Shown here: positions 4,986 through 5,147 of the stretch, piece by piece | Numbering within the stretch: the stretch's first letter is position 1 | Layout: every line of letters starts with the position of its first letter | NCBI GenBank assembly: GCA_028279265.1 | Contig: JANQOC010000150.1 | Location: 1-5,147, forward strand | Direction: 5' to 3' | From: Hyphomicrobiales bacterium | GTDB taxonomy: Bacteria > Pseudomonadota > Alphaproteobacteria > Rhizobiales > CAYWUX01 | Length of the DNA: 5,147 bases | Notes under the pieces: generated by a model | Told to the model about the DNA's origin: nothing | Database searches by the model: none | What the model saw: the letters and a program-made list of their open reading frames with translations, nothing else | Program-made: the position numbers and the translations under genes

Positions 4986-5012
4986 CGGGCGCCTGATTTA
5001 TTCAGACGCCCG
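4986..5012 (-). terminator. Hairpin after tuf (possible weak terminator or processing stem)
   Basis: In the transcript CGGGCGUCUGA pairs with UCAGGCGCCCG (11 pairs, one U-G) around a 5-nt loop AUAAA, 11 nt after the tuf stop codon. The stem is strong, but the following sequence is ACAAAUUAUUGGG, with no true U-tract. It could be a leaky terminator between tuf and the tRNA-Trp-secE-nusG part, or a 3'-end stabilising or processing structure. Confidence 0.5.
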
Positions 5013-5023
5013 CATCCATTTCC

Positions 5024-5147
5024 TTATTCTATGATCGAGGCCACCACGCCGGCACCAACCGTACGACCACCTTCCCGGATCGCGAATCGAAGCTTCTCTT
5101 CCATCGCAATCGGAACAATCAGGTGAACTTCCATCTCACAGTTGTCG
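5024..5147 (-). CDS. tuf: Elongation factor Tu, C-terminal 40 residues (partial)
   Basis: EF-Tu is the GTPase that delivers aminoacyl-tRNA to the ribosomal A site. Only the end of domain 3 is in the window. It reads DNCEMEVHLIVPIAMEEKLR and then the family hallmark FAIREGGRTVGAGVVASIIE before a TAA stop. This is the beta-barrel end that contacts the tRNA and kirromycin-type antibiotics in EF-Tu. The gene enters from beyond base 5147; about nine tenths of the protein is missing. The ending ASIIE is typical of alphaproteobacteria. Placing tuf before tRNA-Trp-secE-nusG fits the copy often called tufB; a second copy elsewhere in the genome cannot be judged here. Confidence 0.97.
   Translation of the reverse strand, partial: DNCEMEVHLIVPIAMEEKLRFAIREGGRTVGAGVVASIIE

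Noticed and set aside
4893..5023. Possible promoter before tRNA-Trp (TTGTTG, 17 bp, TTAGAA)
   Set aside because: The -35-like part is fair but the -10-like hexamer matches the consensus poorly, so it is not supportable as a feature.
4824..5126. A 100-codon + strand frame over tRNA-Trp and the tuf end, beginning MEGLEPPTPGFGD
   Set aside because: It is the translated reverse strand of a tRNA and tuf, a well-known false-gene pattern.

Overview
This window carries the conserved tuf - tRNA-Trp - secE - nusG - rplK - rplA - rplJ - rplL - rpoB block, with every gene on the minus strand. Reading in the direction of transcription (from high to low coordinates), it opens inside the last 40 codons of tuf and closes 400 codons into rpoB. 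The protein sequences look alphaproteobacterial: the RpoB start MAETFIGRKRIRKTFGKI followed by VAEMPNLIEVQKQSYEQFL, the EF-Tu end VGAGVVASIIE, and L11 with PAGQASPSPPIGPALGQRG. Moderate base composition (neither AT- nor GC-extreme by eye) and a 65-residue single-helix SecE also fit. Genus or species cannot be fixed from this sequence.

Layout, in transcription order: tuf 3' end (5147-5024); a 131-bp spacer with an 11-bp hairpin; tRNA-Trp with anticodon CCA and an encoded 3' CCA (4892-4816); a 128-bp spacer with an AT-rich inverted repeat and a 9-bp direct repeat; secE (4687-4490); nusG (4423-3893); a 97-bp leader resembling the L1-binding site of 23S rRNA; rplK (3795-3367) and rplA (3361-2657), only 5 bp apart; a 345-bp structured leader without a gene; rplJ (2311-1793, GTG start) and rplL (1747-1367); a 164-bp spacer with a GC-rich hairpin; and rpoB (from 1202, running off the window).

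The genes share one theme: building the translation and transcription machinery. EF-Tu and tRNA-Trp feed the ribosome, L11/L1/L10/L12 form its mobile stalks and factor-binding base, SecE is part of the protein translocation channel, NusG couples RNA polymerase to the ribosome, and RpoB is the polymerase beta subunit. The interest lies in the spacers, which look like RNA control elements: a candidate L1 operator ahead of rplKA, an L10-type leader ahead of rplJL, and a candidate partial attenuator or processing hairpin between rplL and rpoB. L10 also ends in three 11-residue repeats, which suggests a stalk with three L12 dimers. I found no mobile element, CRISPR array, foreign insertion or unknown gene system; this is a core, ordinary region.
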